The notes beneath the pieces were generated by a model. The model was not told where the DNA came from. It did not search any database and saw nothing but the letters and a program-made list of their open reading frames with translations. The position numbers were made by a program, and so were the translations under genes. DNA of 64,000 nucleotides from Cercis canadensis (lineage: Eukaryota; Streptophyta; Magnoliopsida; Fabales; Fabaceae), in the NCBI GenBank assembly GCA_003255065.1, contig QAOA01007318.1:1-64000 (forward strand), read 5' to 3'. Of this stretch, positions 11,713 to 24,227 are shown in pieces. The first letter of the stretch is position 1. Every line of letters starts with the position of its first letter.

Positions 11713-14693
11713 TTATGCGACTCTTCTTCTTTTGGGCTTAGGTTTCAAGGATTTCCATTGCTTTACGAGATAGGAGACACCCTCCCTTAGTGAGGCCTTC
11801 CTTTCTTCCTTGTAATTCCAGAGCTCTTGTATTGTGTATCTACCACTAGGGTTGTATTCATTCATCTCCATCAAAGCTTTAGCTACAGCCCCGAAAACCT
11901 CATCACCATACTCATTCTTCAGCATCTTCAGTTTTTCATCATCCTCAACAATAATTTCCTGCATAATATAATAGCCAGTATGAATTAGATCATGATACAA
12001 GCCAGCAACTTCATAGAACATTCAAAGTGCTCAATAAACTATACGTTCAGCATATATTGCAACATAGTGATGCTTCAACAGCATAGCATCTTATAGTATA
12101 CTATGATGCATTGTAACTATTATAATACCACAAAACAGAAGTGAAGAGCTTAACAAGTGTAAGTTTAAGATGGATAGAGATGCAACGAGGCAAGCTGAGT
12201 GCACACAAAAATGAAATCTTGAAATCACTTCTCCAAGCATTACTTCTTTATGGACTATAAAAAGTTCAATGAAGTTCAGAAGGATAGAAAGGGAACTTAG
12301 ATTTGATTACACATATGTCTGAAAGTGTTACTCATTGTACCTTAGAATTCCCTTCTTCATCTGTCACAATTTTAAATGGATGCCAGCTAGGATCTCTGAG
12401 ACATTCCTCCCACTCTGAACACAACACCATTGCTCTCGTGTCATCATTAGGAAATTTTCTCTTGGATGCAGTCACGAATGGCTGATTATCCAGCTCTCCC
12501 ATTCTTTTGATACCAATAGAAGCACGACTAGTACTTAACTCTCCTATTCCCTGTCAACAAGGAAATTTACTTTTTCAACAAAATATGAAAGATAGGAGTA
12601 TGGCAATGACAATCATAACAATTAATAAATTAGAAAAGATCATGGAATGGCAATGACAAGCAAAACAATTTATAAAACAAAGGTTATGGTGCTTATCTTG
12701 CTAGAAGTTAACATTAGATCCTATAAACAAACAAGTACTAAACATGATAAGTTACAATAGTCAGGTTTTGCTATATAGAACTATCATACTAAAATCATCT
12801 CCTTTTAAGACACAAATAACTGTGCAGTAAACTGACAAGGGAGAAACTCAAGTTAAATATTGCATGTGCATCACTAACACAAACAACCAGATGGCTATAT
12901 GTAATCACAGCAAATCACCTTTGTCAGTATCCTATATATGATGCCTATATAGAAAGATACATACACTTATTAACTCCTTCCGAGCATCTTGCAACTCATC
13001 ATTGCTTTTACGCTCATTGACTATAAGAGCTTGGTTAAGTTCTTCCATTGCTTCCAATTCTTCCTCTTTATCCTTCAGATCCAATTCAATCAACTCCATT
13101 TTCTTTTTTGTTTCATCCTCATCCATGTGTTTCATTACTTGAAGAGCTCCTCTCATACGCTGAATTTCCAATTCCAGTTTTTGTTTGGCGTCAAGTTTTC
13201 TTTGTAGGTCAAGAACTCTTTTATGAAGCTTCTCCTTTTCTTTCTGCAACATTCAACCACAAATGAGCCTGTCAAATTCTAAACTTGATAGACATGCAAC
13301 CAAGGAAACAGATACAGATAGAAGAAAATTGAAAACATACCTTCTGTTCTTCAGCCAAATGCATCACTCTTTCACCAGTCTTCTTCTGCTCCAATGTTGC
13401 CCTCTCATTCTGTGAAAGAAAAATATAAAATAAAAGTCTTCATATATCTTAAATTGTTAAAATGGGGGGAAATTTCACTTTGAAGCAAGACACAGCCTTA
13501 CTCATAAACTAACTTATGGGCAAAAATACATACCATTTTCTTGTCAAGGTATAGCTTTTCTCTCTCAGTATTACTCTCTGCTTGACGCTGTTGCAATTCC
13601 TTCTCACGGCTCTCAAGTTGTTTCTTCTGAGCTTCCAAATGTAGTCTAACTCTTTCATGCTCCATAAAGATCTTCTCAAAATGATCCCGAGCATTCTGCT
13701 GCATCTTTTTTATTTCTAACAAGGCAAATTGATACGCACAATAAGTATGAAAGGATAGGGTCATATAAATTAGAATAATTCACTTCAAAGTTGCAGCATA
13801 CCATCGTTATAAGCTTTAATCATCTCCTCTTTTTTCCCCATCAGTTTGTTCAGGGACTCACTAGTCTTGTAATATTTGTCTTGCACCTCTTTCAATTGCA
13901 TATTCTTCATTTCCAAGGTATTAGTCAAATTTGAGACAAGTTTTGATGTTTTCCTTTGGTCCTCTGTTTGTTTTCCAGAAACAGTTTTCAAATCCCCGGT
14001 TTTTTTAAGATGATCACCAATAATACTTTTCATGTGGTAGTCATCATCTCGGGCCAGCCATCCATACAATCTATCCCCTAGGTTTCTTGTCTTGTAGTAA
14101 TCCCTCTTACCACAATGTTCTACTTCGAAGCTCTTCTCAAAAGACATGGCATCATTGAAACCAGCCCAATCTTTGTTAAACTCCACAATTGCAAATCCCG
14201 AATGCCCAAAACGATTCCACAGTGGAAAAACTCTAAGGGGATTAAATCCTTTTCTGGAAAACTCATCCCTGAGTTTGGTACCACTCTCTCCAACACGTCG
14301 CCCATCTTTCATTTCAGTCCTAATATTTGCCACAATACCCATCCAAGGCCAGACAAATAGTTGACCATCAGGTTTGGAACTTTCTACTTTGGCAACAGGT
14401 ACAGGTTCTGATTTTTTCTTCACATCAAGATACTTTTTTATGTACCTCCCAAGAGCTAAATGCCTAGCCTTGTCTTTCAGACCCCCTCTCTGTGACCCCC
14501 TGCCAACACAGTTTGCATGTTCCAAAACCTCCCTAAAACTGTAATCCTGATTACTCTTCCCTGGGCAGAAGGGACACCTATATGTTGAACTGGAGATTTG
14601 GACTTCAAATTTACCTCTCTTCAAATCATAATAATATCTGTCCTCATAGTCCTCCAACTCAAACTTAGTAATGTCTTCTGATCTATGAGACAT
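11713..14693 (-). CDS. FDM/IDN2-like XS-XH domain protein (RNA-directed DNA methylation)
   Basis: Six coding exons join in frame: 14693-13802, 13715-13534, 13409-13341, 13243-12965, 12550-12341 and 11958-11713, giving 625 aa. The order is a zf-XS zinc finger (CPFC near residue 40 with a downstream EHANC), the XS RNA-binding domain (about 105-220, FVWPWMGIVANI onward), a long coiled coil (about 240-470) and the XH domain (about 475-625, including KRMGELDNQPF and WHPFKIV). The C-terminus ends in the basic KPKPKRRRVA. Proteins of this family (FDM1-5, IDN2) bind double-stranded RNA and form complexes with each other in the nucleus during Pol V-linked RNA-directed DNA methylation. The start ATG lies 6 bp inside an exon whose acceptor is at 14700, so the leader is spliced. 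Every coding intron is GT-AG and the frame is intact. Exact FDM number not assigned. Confidence 0.92.
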
Positions 14694-14699
14694 TTCTAC

Positions 14700-17411
14700 C
14701 TGGAACACATGAAGGTCAGCACAAACAACTTTTTTTTTTTTTTTGGCCATGCAGCAGAAACAACATGTCTATACATAATTATTGTCTATCCATGAAGCAC
14801 AGATACAAGATACGACACTGCTACAAAACAGCAATGATAAAGTGATGCAAAATATCAACAAAAAATAAAATAAAGAAAGCATTAGTCTATCATTAATTAT
14901 TCATCAACAGATCGGTGGATAGAGCAACAGATAAGCACTCAAACACTAAACCAGGTAGAAATCTAAGATTGCAGCAACAACTAAAGAAAACTTTGAACAA
15001 AGAAACAACGATTCAATAAAGATAAACACACAGATTCAAACGATAGAGCTCCAACAATTAACAAGATTAAACCAGAACCAAGAAATAATACGTTAACACA
15101 ATAAACCAGAAGCGCTGAAATAAATCAGCTCCAAAACAAATATTCAAGATGGCGCAAGTTTGAGCATAAAACAGAGACTAACAATCAATTACTTGAGAAT
15201 TTATTTAACAAAGATTAAGCACAAATCAGAATAATAAAGAAAATTCAAGTATGAGCAAATATGGGTACCACCAGAATCTTCAATTGAGGTTTGGAACTTC
15301 AAAAGACAATCAATAAAGATTCTTCATGTAAAACAGTGCATGCACAATGGTAAAGCTAGGGGCACAGAAAGAACACGATATTGTCAGCTAGTTGTCAAGC
15401 CATATCCAGCCCATATTAAGCCGTATCTAAAGTTACAAAATAAAACAAAAAAAAAAGGGCTGGATAATGCAGGAGGACGTATCTGCCACAGTGTCATAAC
15501 TCATATACATCCTGGACACTGATTCTTGTGAGGTTTTAACGTATCTGTGCTTCACATGTCTATGCACATTGGTAGAATCTCCATTCTATGAGCCTCAAAA
15601 GGCATGATCATCTAACACACACAGTACTTCCATGCACATTCCAAGACACACAGAGGAACTGAGAGTAAGAGAACAAGATCATCCATGTTGTTAAAGCCAT
15701 AAGAATGATCAGTGGTCAGATACTCACTTGTTAAAAAGAAATCAGTTTGATGATCCGATTCTCACTGCCAACCCCTCATGTTCCTGGAAATTGATAAATG
15801 CTGCCATGAATTGTTGTTTACCTACGTCAAATTGAAACTAAGATGAAACAGGAAAAAAATAATTGAACCTGATAAAGTACCAAAACAGAAGGACAATATT
15901 CAAATCTTCAAATTAGTAGGCAGTAACTCAAATGCAGCATAGTCAACATTTTAAACTATCAAGAACCATTTCAATTCAACTCAAAAGCTCTAATACGCCC
16001 CACATGTGGAAACCCTTGGGCTTGAAGTGCGGAGAAAGCATTACTCCAACTCGCACCTTGTGCTAAAATAAATTTTAATTATAATAAGGGGTAGTATTAG
16101 ACTCCAAATCTCTTGGTCAAAGAGGCTGTTACCATATCAAGAACCATTTCAACCCAAAAGCTTAAGAAACTTGATTTTGAAACATGATGCACGTGTTAAT
16201 ACATTATTGGTTGAAATAGGAACATCATAAACACTGGTTCCGTTTGGGAAACAAATGCAAAGGAAAGAAAATTAACAATGATTTCCAGAAATGATGCATT
16301 CTTCTTCCATCAAAGTGTATCTAGCTTGTATCATAACAACAACAATTTAATAACAAAAAGAAACTTGATATTTCCAATTCGTTTATCTTTCAAAACTTTC
16401 CATTCTTATTTCCCCATCCAAATTTAATAACAATGATCACTGGAGTGGAAAGTCTAACGCTAACACTAAGAGCACTACCATGCACATTCCAACACACCTA
16501 AATTTTCAAAATCCAAAAGTTACCATTAAGTGGAAACAGATGAGATTTCACAGTCATTCAAGATAGACAAATATAGGGTATTCAGAGGAATTGAGAGAAA
16601 CAGAACAAGATCATCCACGTGGTTAAAGCCATAAGAACAAACTTGGAAAAGAGCTAAATGACAAAAATGTTGATCCATATCTGATTGCCAAAGTAACTAA
16701 GGTTTTTTACTAACAAACGATTTTAACAACTTTTTCATACATGGCAACATGAAATACAATGATTGCTTAAAATTCCTTTTACACTGTTAGTAGATCAAAA
16801 TTAAATCCTTTTCCCTTTAATAGGCACATTCTTGGGTTGGGTTGGGTTGGGTTGGGCTGGGCGGGTTGAGAGCATTTTTAAGGCCCAAACTTAGCAAAGC
16901 ACCTCTGGTTGGGTTGGTTTGAGTTCGAAGGAAAAGTCATTTCAACCCAAACCAGAAATCCTCACGTTGGTTTGGACAACTTGATTGGGTTCCTAAACCA
17001 CTCAATGTATAAACAAATATTCAATACAACTATCCATCTTACAAGCTCAAAATAACTAAAAGCCATTCTAACACTTTACATTTTAAACAGGAAAAAAGAA
17101 ACACGATGAATTAGCAGTAGCAGTGTAGTATATAATAAAATTATCACCAATCACTGGAAATTCCATTCTATAATCCTCCAACGCATGATCATCTAACACG
17201 CAGAGCATTTCAAGACACTTAAATTTTCAAAACCCTTGATAAACCCAAAAATTACCATTAAGCAGAAAAAGATGAGAAAATCGCAGTCATTCGAGATAGA
17301 TAAACATTGAGCATTCAGAGGAGTAAAGAAAAACAGAAGAAGATCATCGTGTGTTAAATCCGTAAGAGTAATCCTGGAAAGAAGATAAATAGCAAAAATG
17401 ATGATGCTCAC
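14700..17411 (-). other. Leader intron of the FDM-like gene (2.7 kb)
   Basis: Acceptor CCAG at 14703-14700 precedes the ATG exon, and a donor AA|GTGAGC at 17411 closes a candidate leader exon. The intron contains three diverged copies of a roughly 200-bp block (see repeat entry) and a short (GGGTT)n-like run at 16834-16865. No gene inside. Confidence 0.6.
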
Positions 17412-17412
17412 T
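15570..17412. repeat. Three diverged copies of a leader-region block
   Basis: Blocks around 15570-15745, 16468-16680 and 17155-17412 share ordered phrases: catgcacattccaa.acac, attttcaaaa.cc, gaacaagatcatcca.gt.gttaaa.cc.taaga. The third copy ends in the functional leader donor (ctcacttgttga on plus), and the first copy also carries ctcacttgttaa. The triplication therefore copied the edge of the leader exon into its own intron. Confidence 0.65.
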
Positions 17413-17540
17413 TGTTGAATGAACGCGATTCAGTGGTCGGATCACCGCCAACGGTGGCCGGAGCGTTAGATGGAGATGTTCACCGTCGAGGCGTCTAGAG
17501 AGAGAGAGAGTGGGGTAAAGAAGAGATTCTAGGGATTTTA
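17412..17540 (-). other. Probable 5' UTR exon and promoter edge of the FDM-like gene
   Basis: Minus-strand sequence is pyrimidine- and CT-rich (ctctctctctctctag), less AT-rich than its flanks, and ends with AACAA|GTGAGC. This is the appearance of a plant 5' leader exon. Transcript data are needed to place its true start. Confidence 0.5.
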
Positions 17541-19090
17541 GGTTTACTTTGAGAATAAAGTAAATATTTAAAATGATTATGTTATTTTTTTAATAATATT
17601 TTATTACATGTGAGAGCCAATCATTTATAAATTTAATAGCACATTCTCTGAATTAGATAATTTAATGTCGTGTTTTTTTTCTTTCTGTCATATATTTTCT
17701 TGCCTTTTCTAGTACATTGTATTTTTATATATATAAAAAAAAAAACCATGTGAGAGATTTAAAGGGTTTAAATAATTTATAAAAATATCTAAAAAATAAT
17801 AGATTCTTATTTATTAATTCTACACTTATCTTTGTTTAGAGTAGATTCATTAAACAACTATTCATCTATCAAACTTTTTTTTTAACAGAAGAAAAAAAAT
17901 TGATCTATCAACAGTGACGGATTTACAAGGGGCAGCCAGGGCACTGGCTCCTACCCTTTCAACTTTTTAAAATTTTTTTACTAAAATTCTTAAGAAAAAA
18001 AAAAAGATTAGCTAGCTAATTAATTCAGCCCTAAAAGTATGGAGTTTTGGAATCCTTGGGGAAGAAGCAATCTCAATATTATAACCATAATTAGCCTTAA
18101 AATTAATGTTACACTTATCAATTATATCACAATTATAAATTAACAGTAATAATAATAATAAGTTATAGGCTGTAATAGATTTTTTAAAATAAAGATGACT
18201 GTGTAATGCCATATATACGTTTGTTTTTGTTTGAGATGATGATGCCATTCATATTTTGCTTAAAATTAACCACACCATTTTTCATATTTTTTTAAATTTT
18301 TTTTTAGAAATTCATATATTTCTTTTTATAAAACATGATAATACAATAATATATGAAGAATAAAGAGTAACTTAAAACTAGTACGATTTTTCATCTTACA
18401 ATGAGATATTTTAAAATTTATGACATTTATTTTATTTACATTGTGTGAGTCTATATGTATTATTTACATTTTTTTTTTTAAGTAAACACCAACATTTATA
18501 ACGAAAAAAACTCCATGCACGCCCAGAGGGCTATGGAAATAATAATATTTATCCAGTTTTGTAATTTACTAAAAATTCGTATCTATATATTTATTATTTG
18601 TTGATATGTTACGATGAATAATTTTAGAAGTCGAATAGCATAGTTGTTAGGTTTGTGTCATGAGCTCTCTAGTATATATGATATCTCAATGTTGGTGGGG
18701 ACAGCAGAATGAGGAACAAAGAATTTGTTGGGTTAACTGGCATGCATACTCTATGCTAAGAAAAAGAAATTAGGGTTTGGGGTTTGAAGACACTAAATCT
18801 TTTAATTTGGCTATGTTGGAGAAACAGTGATGAAGCTTGCAACATGTGAAAAATTCATTTGAGTTTCTACCATGGTAATTCATTAGAATATAATGTTTTT
18901 ACCATGCATGAACAAGTTTCTAAAAGAAAGCTATTCATCTGAGTTTAAATCTTGTAAAAAATTCTTGGAAAAAGAGGGAAAAGAAAGCCTAGCATGTGTT
19001 CTTCTCACTTGTTGCTCCTTAAGCTTTCCATTTCAAGCTCCACTCTATGTGGGGTTATGAAGTTCGTGTTTATTCCATGACAAATTGGTA
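17541..19090. other. Intergenic, AT-rich
   Basis: No gene recognised. A phrase at about 17912-17960 (agtgacggatttacaagg...agggcactggctcc) resembles the ends of a common plant transposon family but I could not find the partner end. Confidence 0.4.
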
Positions 19091-19933
19091 GGTCATTTTT
19101 GTCCCGCATTGTCAAAGGCGATGAAAACCATGAAGAAGGGAGAGAAAGTGCTTTTGACAGTGAAGCCACAAAGTAATATTATTGAATGTGTCTTCCTTTG
19201 AAATTCTATGTACTTATTTATTTACTGGGTTTGTAGATGGATTTGGTGAGAAGGGAAAGCCACAACAGGGTGATGAAGGTGCAGTAACACCAAATGCGAC
19301 ATTGGAGATTACTCTGGAGGTAGTATCATAGAAGACTGTGTCAGAAGTAACTGGTGACAAGAAGGTTCTGAAGAATATACTCAAAGAAGGGGAAGGATAT
19401 TGTGAAATATCAGAATCCTCAAGAACAGAGAAGAACTTCTGAGCAGAGAGAGAGTTGCGAGAGAGAGAAGAGAAAAAGATTGAAGTATTTCAGTATTTTT
19501 ATATATGAACAATAATACATCAGCAGTAGCTTTATATAGAAAGTACAAACTAACTAATTCCAGCTCATCTAACCATTACGGTTATTGACTAACCACCTAA
19601 TTTAATCAGTGTTAACTAAACTAACTGACTATGGTTAACTAGTTAACTAACTTATTATACCAGTCAAACTAGTCAACTAACTAAAACTTGTATTACAAGA
19701 TTGTAAATAATCTGTACAGATATGAGCGTCCAAATGAGGGAGCCATTGTGAAATGTGAGTTTTCATCAATGTAAACAATGATTATTGCTATCTTAAAGAA
19801 CTTCATTGTATGATTTCTGATACTTTTAACTGTTTTGCAAATGCCAGTGGAAGTGATTGGTAAACTGCAAGATGGTACTGTCTTCTTGAAAAAGGGATAT
19901 AGTGAAGAAGAAGAGCTGTTTGATCTCAATTGT
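19091..19933 (+). pseudogene. ROF1/FKBP62-type immunophilin pseudogene
   Basis: Three exon-like stretches match consecutive parts of plant multi-domain FKBPs: GHFCPALSKAMKTMKKGEK (19091 on), GFGEKGKPQQGDEGAV...NATLEITLEVVS (about 19240-19330), KTVSEVTGDKKVLKNILKEGEGY (to 19400), ERPNEGAIVK (from 19722) and EVIGKLQDGTVFLKKG (about 19850-19900). The intron after the first exon is retained, so this is a duplicated genomic fragment rather than a retrocopy. It is dead: the conserved Trp of VSWKTV is a TAG stop at 19329-19331, a solo LTR sits inside the GEGYERP segment, and the 3' exons are missing or unrecognisable. Confidence 0.82.
19401..19718 (-). mobile_element. Solo copia LTR inside the FKBP pseudogene, TSD gatat
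   Basis: The block runs TGTGAAATATC...AATCTGTACA and is flanked by gatat at 19396-19400 and 19719-19723. Its first 28 bases match the LTR at 25288 next to the copia element, so both belong to one family. On the minus strand it has a TATA-like tatataaag. Removing it and one gatat rejoins the coding phrase GEGYERP, which fixes the boundaries independently. No internal domain remains, so it arose by LTR-LTR recombination. Confidence 0.92.
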
Positions 19934-19960
19934 TGCATGATACCTTTGACTTGAGGAATA

Positions 19961-20391
19961 AAGTTAGATGAGTGTGATTCATAAATTATTTCATAAGATT
20001 AAGACAATCTATTTTGTCACTTTTACATTCATCTTTTCCTTATCTTTTGCTCTATGATGTATTATTTCATAAGATTAAGACAATCTATGTCGCTAATAGT
20101 GAGGATAATTATGCCTTACTCATTGCGACCTCTTGTTGGATTAAGATTAATTTAATTCAAAATCAGATTTCAATTCTGCTAGGTAGTGATGCTGTTATCA
20201 GTTTCATACTGTATGGTTTCTTTTCAAGTTTTACTGGGTAATGATATGGTGTTGAGTACCTCTGTATAACATAACATGCTCTTCTAGGCATTAGTGGATA
20301 GGTAAATGACGTCTGGAAGTTAGAAGAGTGCTTATTTTTTGTTACAATATTTGTCTTCAAGGTTAAAGCTTGAAAAAGGGAGACTATATAT

Positions 20392-20439
<48 letters not shown>

Positions 20440-20491
20440 TCACTCTGATTTTAGTTCAATGATTTCAACTAAATTATAAATAGCTGATTTT
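19961..20491. other. Non-coding stretch with AT microsatellite
   Basis: A 30-bp phrase tatttcataagattaagacaatctat occurs twice (about 19988 and 20062). A pure (AT)n tract lies at about 20390-20436. It may hold introns of the dead FKBP copy. The sequence ends at the N at 20492. Confidence 0.45.
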
Positions 20492-20492
20492 N

Positions 20493-21975
20493 GCTGCCAA
20501 ATTATCACACCATAAGGAAATAGGTAAAGGGACATGTATGTGAAAGTCTTGTAAAAGATAATGAATCCAGGTGAGCTCACAAACAGTTGTTGCTAGGCTG
20601 CGGTATTCTGCTTCAGCAGAGGACCTGCTGACTGTAGATTGTTTCTTAGTTTTCCAAGAAATTAAAGAGGAGCCTAAGAAGACACAGAAGCCAGTAATAG
20701 ACTTGCGGGTATCTTTGCAAGCTGCCCAATCTGCATCACAGTAACCAGTGAGGGAGAAACTTTGGCCAGAAGGAAAAAACAAGCCACGAGAAGGAGTGCC
20801 CTTGAGGTACTTCAGCACATGAACAACACCATTCCAGTGTGCCTGAGTGGGAGAATGAAGGTACTGGCTTAACTGTTGAACCGCATGAGTGATATCAGGT
20901 CTGGTGAGGCCAAGATAAAGTAATCTGCCTACAAGCCTGCGAAACCTATCTGGTTCAGGTAAAGGGGTACCCGCAGAGGAAAACTTTTGTCCTTTAGGTA
21001 AAGGGGAAGCAGCAGGCTTAGCTCCAAGGAGGCCAGTATCCTGGAGAATGTCAAGGACATATTTTCTCTGGTTGACATAGGTGCCAGAGGGCCCACGAGC
21101 AATCTCAAGACCTAGAAAATATTTAGCAAAACCCAAGTCCTTGATGGTAAATGTGGTGTGAAGGAATTGTTTGACCTGCTGGATGTCATGAGCACTTGTG
21201 CCAGTAATTAAGACATCATCAACGTAAACAAGCAAAGCCAAGAAGGAAGCTGATCTGGTCATGGTGAAGAGGCAGTGATCATGTGCACTTTGGACAAACC
21301 CATAAGCCTGAAGTTTAGTACAAAAAGCAAGGTTCCACTGACGAGAGGCTTGTTTCAAGCCATAGAGGGACTTTTTCAACAGACAAACTTCAGTTGGCTT
21401 GGCAATGTGATAGCCTTGTGGAGGGTGCATGTAAACTTCCTCATTAAGAGAACCATGTAAGAAAGCATTATTGATGTCCAACTGATGCAAAGGCCAATTC
21501 TGAGCAGAGGCAAAGGCCAATTCTGAGCAGAGGCAATGGCCAAGAAAATCCGGACAGTGACCAACTTAGCCACAGGGGAAAAGCTGTCTTTATAGTCTAT
21601 ACCCTCAATCTGGTGATAGCCTTTGGCAACCAGCCTGGCTTTGTAACGTTCAACAGTGCCATCAGGGAGATATTTGACCTTGTAAACCCATTTAGAACCA
21701 ATGGCCTTCTTGCCAGGGGGTAAAGGGACTAAGTCCCAAGTGTGATTTGATTCAAGAGCCTGGAGTTCAGTATTCATAGCCTCTACCCATTTGTCATGCT
21801 TACTAGCATGATAATATGAACGAGGTTCAGGGACAGTGGTCACATTGGCAAGAAAAGACATGTAAGAATCAGTAAAAAGTGGTGAACTGTAATAGGGAAA
21901 AGTAGGAGGAGTGTAGGCAAAAGAACCATGAACTGAAGTAGCAGCAACCTCTGGTAAAGTAGGAGGAACAGCCAC
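20493..21975 (-). pseudogene. copia reverse transcriptase/RNase H part (frameshifted)
   Basis: The upstream half carries the RT entry region ([36 protein letters not shown]). The downstream half carries [15 protein letters not shown]-like [21 protein letters not shown], the catalytic YVDD (LVYVDDVLITG), and the RNase H stretch ending in SSAEAEYRSL and LWCDN at the N. The halves lie in different frames because a 23-bp unit is duplicated at 21489-21534. The last part of RNase H is absent. Confidence 0.9.
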
Positions 21976-22191
21976 ATGTGAGACAAAATCCTGTAGCCAA
22001 GGGGGTTTGAACTTTGGGCGAGAACTCTGTCTAAGAGGAGGGATACTAGGTGGGATAGGAAGAGGTAAGATATTAGAGGTACCTGTAGGAGAAGAAGAAG
22101 GTGAAGCAGGAAGAAGGGAGGATTGGTTCTCAGAAGCAACAGTAAGAGGATCAGAAGGCTGAGTGGGTAGTGGTGTTGGCTGAGAGGGGAG

Positions 22192-23853
22192 TTATGTAGG
22201 TGTGAGAGAAAATGGATCAGAATCAAGAAAAGGAATTGGTAAAGAAATCTCACTGGCAGTGGAGGGGACAGTGTCAAAGGGAAAAGAAGATTCATGAAAC
22301 ACAACATCTCGAGAAGTGTAAAATTGGTGAGAGTCTAAATCATAGGCTCTATAAGCCTTTTGCCCTGGGACAAAACCCAGAAAAATGCATCTATATGCTC
22401 TGGCTGCAAATTTATCCTTGTGAGGGTGTGTGTTGGTGACATAACAAAGGCAACCAAAGCATTTCAATAAGGAATAATCTGGCTTCCTGTTATGCAGAAG
22501 TTCATAAGGTGTCTTCCATTCCAAAAGCTGTGATGGTAAACGGTTAATAATATATGCAGCCATTAAAAGAGAATGACCCCAAAACTGAATAGGCAAATGA
22601 GCTTGAAACATTAAAGCTCTAGCAATTTGCAAAAGATGTTTATGTTTGCGCTCAACAATGCCATTTTGTTGAGGAGTATAAGCACAACTCCTATGATGTA
22701 GAATGCCTAAAGTGGACAAAAGAGATTGACAAGCAGTGCTAGTAAATTCTGAGCCATTATCTGTTCTAACACATTTGATGTGCGTTTGAAATTGGTTGTG
22801 CACCATGTGAAAGAAAGATTTCAGTGTTTGCAAAGTTTGGTGCTTATGAGTGAGCAGAAAGATCCAAGTTGCTCGACTGCAATCATCCACTATAGTGAGC
22901 ATGTAATGTGCACCAGTTATAGAGGGTTTGCTATAGGGACCCCAGATATCAATATGCATGAGGTCAAAAGGAGATTCTGACTTGGAATTACTGAGGGGAA
23001 AGGGTAAGCGATGCTGTTTTGATTTATGACAAATGTCACAAAGAGAAAGTGGTGAAATATTCACTTCTTTCAAGAAAGAGATATGTTGTAATGTTTTGAA
23101 TGGAGCATGTCCAAGTCGATTGTGCCATAAGGTTTCAGAATTTTTATTTGATTGACTAGTGTCAGTACAAGGTATATTGACAGAATTACAGACGGAATTA
23201 AAAGAAGATTTGACTAAGTCAATCCGATGATTACAAGAAAGCAAAGAAGTAGCAGTACTACGAAATGAAGTTTTGTCTAGAATGTATAGGTTTCCTACCA
23301 CTTTACCAATGACTATAACAGCTTCAGTCAGAGGGTCCTGCAGAAGGCATTTGTCAGGAAGAAACACAAACTTAATCTGAGCAATTTTGGATAATTTCCT
23401 TACTGAAAGAAGGTTAAACTTGAAACTAGGAATATAGAGAGCATCAGTCAAAACAACAGTAGGGCTAAGGTAAACATCACCAATTTGTTGGACTAGCTTA
23501 ACAGAACCATCAGGTAAATAGACAGGCGTGGTTTGTGGTACTGGTTTTGTGTTATGTAAAAGACTTGAGTTAATGCACATGTGGTTTGATGCCCCTGTGT
23601 CCACTATCCAGGTTCCAGTATCCATACTATCTACTATGTCTAAAGTAGAATGAAGAGTAGAGTTGGAAATGTTACCTGCAAAATCCTCAATATGAGCAAA
23701 GTTGACATGATTCCCTTCGTAATTACCATGTCCTTTCATCATTTTTGAGAGTTCCTGTTGAATTAGTTCTGCCAAAGATGTTTTTGGATCAAAGGTTTTA
23801 TCTCCAATATTGATCATGTTGGCATCTAATGGATTATCAGCTAGATTAGCCAT
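22192..23853 (-). pseudogene. copia protease-integrase part of pol
   Basis: Starts in the downstream copy of the protease segment (active site DTGASNH) and continues through the GAG-pre-integrase zinc region (LWHNRLGHAPF, CDICHKSKQ) to the integrase core: catalytic Asp in HIDIWGP, Asp in RTDNGSEF and Glu in NGIVERKH (DDE). It ends at a TAA at 22194-22192 within a proline/serine-rich linker; the same frame stays open beyond it into the RT part, so this stop is a single point lesion. Confidence 0.9.
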
Positions 23854-24227
23854 ACAATTTGTTGGACTAGCTTAACAGAACCATCAGGTAAATAGACAGG
23901 TGTGGTTTTTGGTACTGGTTTAGTGTTATGTAAAAGACTTGAGTTAATGCACATGTGGTTTGATGCCCCTGTGTCCATTATCCAGGTTCCAGTATCCATA
24001 CTATCTACTATGTGTAAAGCAGAATGAAAAGTAGAGTTGGAAATGTTACTTGCAAAATCCTCAATATGAGCAAAATTGACATGGTTCCCTTCGTAATTAC
24101 CATGTCCTTTCATCATCTTTGACAGTTCCTGTTGAATTAGTTCTGCCAGAGATGTTTTTGGATCAAAGGTTTTCTCCCCAGTATTGATCATGTTGGCATC
24201 TAATGGATTATCAGCTAGATTAGCCAT
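23481..24227. repeat. 373-bp direct duplication of the copia protease segment
   Basis: Copies at 23481-23853 and 23855-24227 are roughly 95 percent alike and offset by 374 bp, which shifts the frame. Each encodes the MANLADNPLD segment and a protease active site (IVDTGASNH in one, IMDTGASNH in the other). The differences are scattered, so this is not a simple assembly repeat of the same reads. Confidence 0.85.

Noticed and set aside
16834..16865. (GGGTT)n-like run resembling telomere repeat or G-quadruplex
   Set aside because: The plant telomere unit is TTTAGGG. This run is a short imperfect GGGTT microsatellite inside the leader intron.
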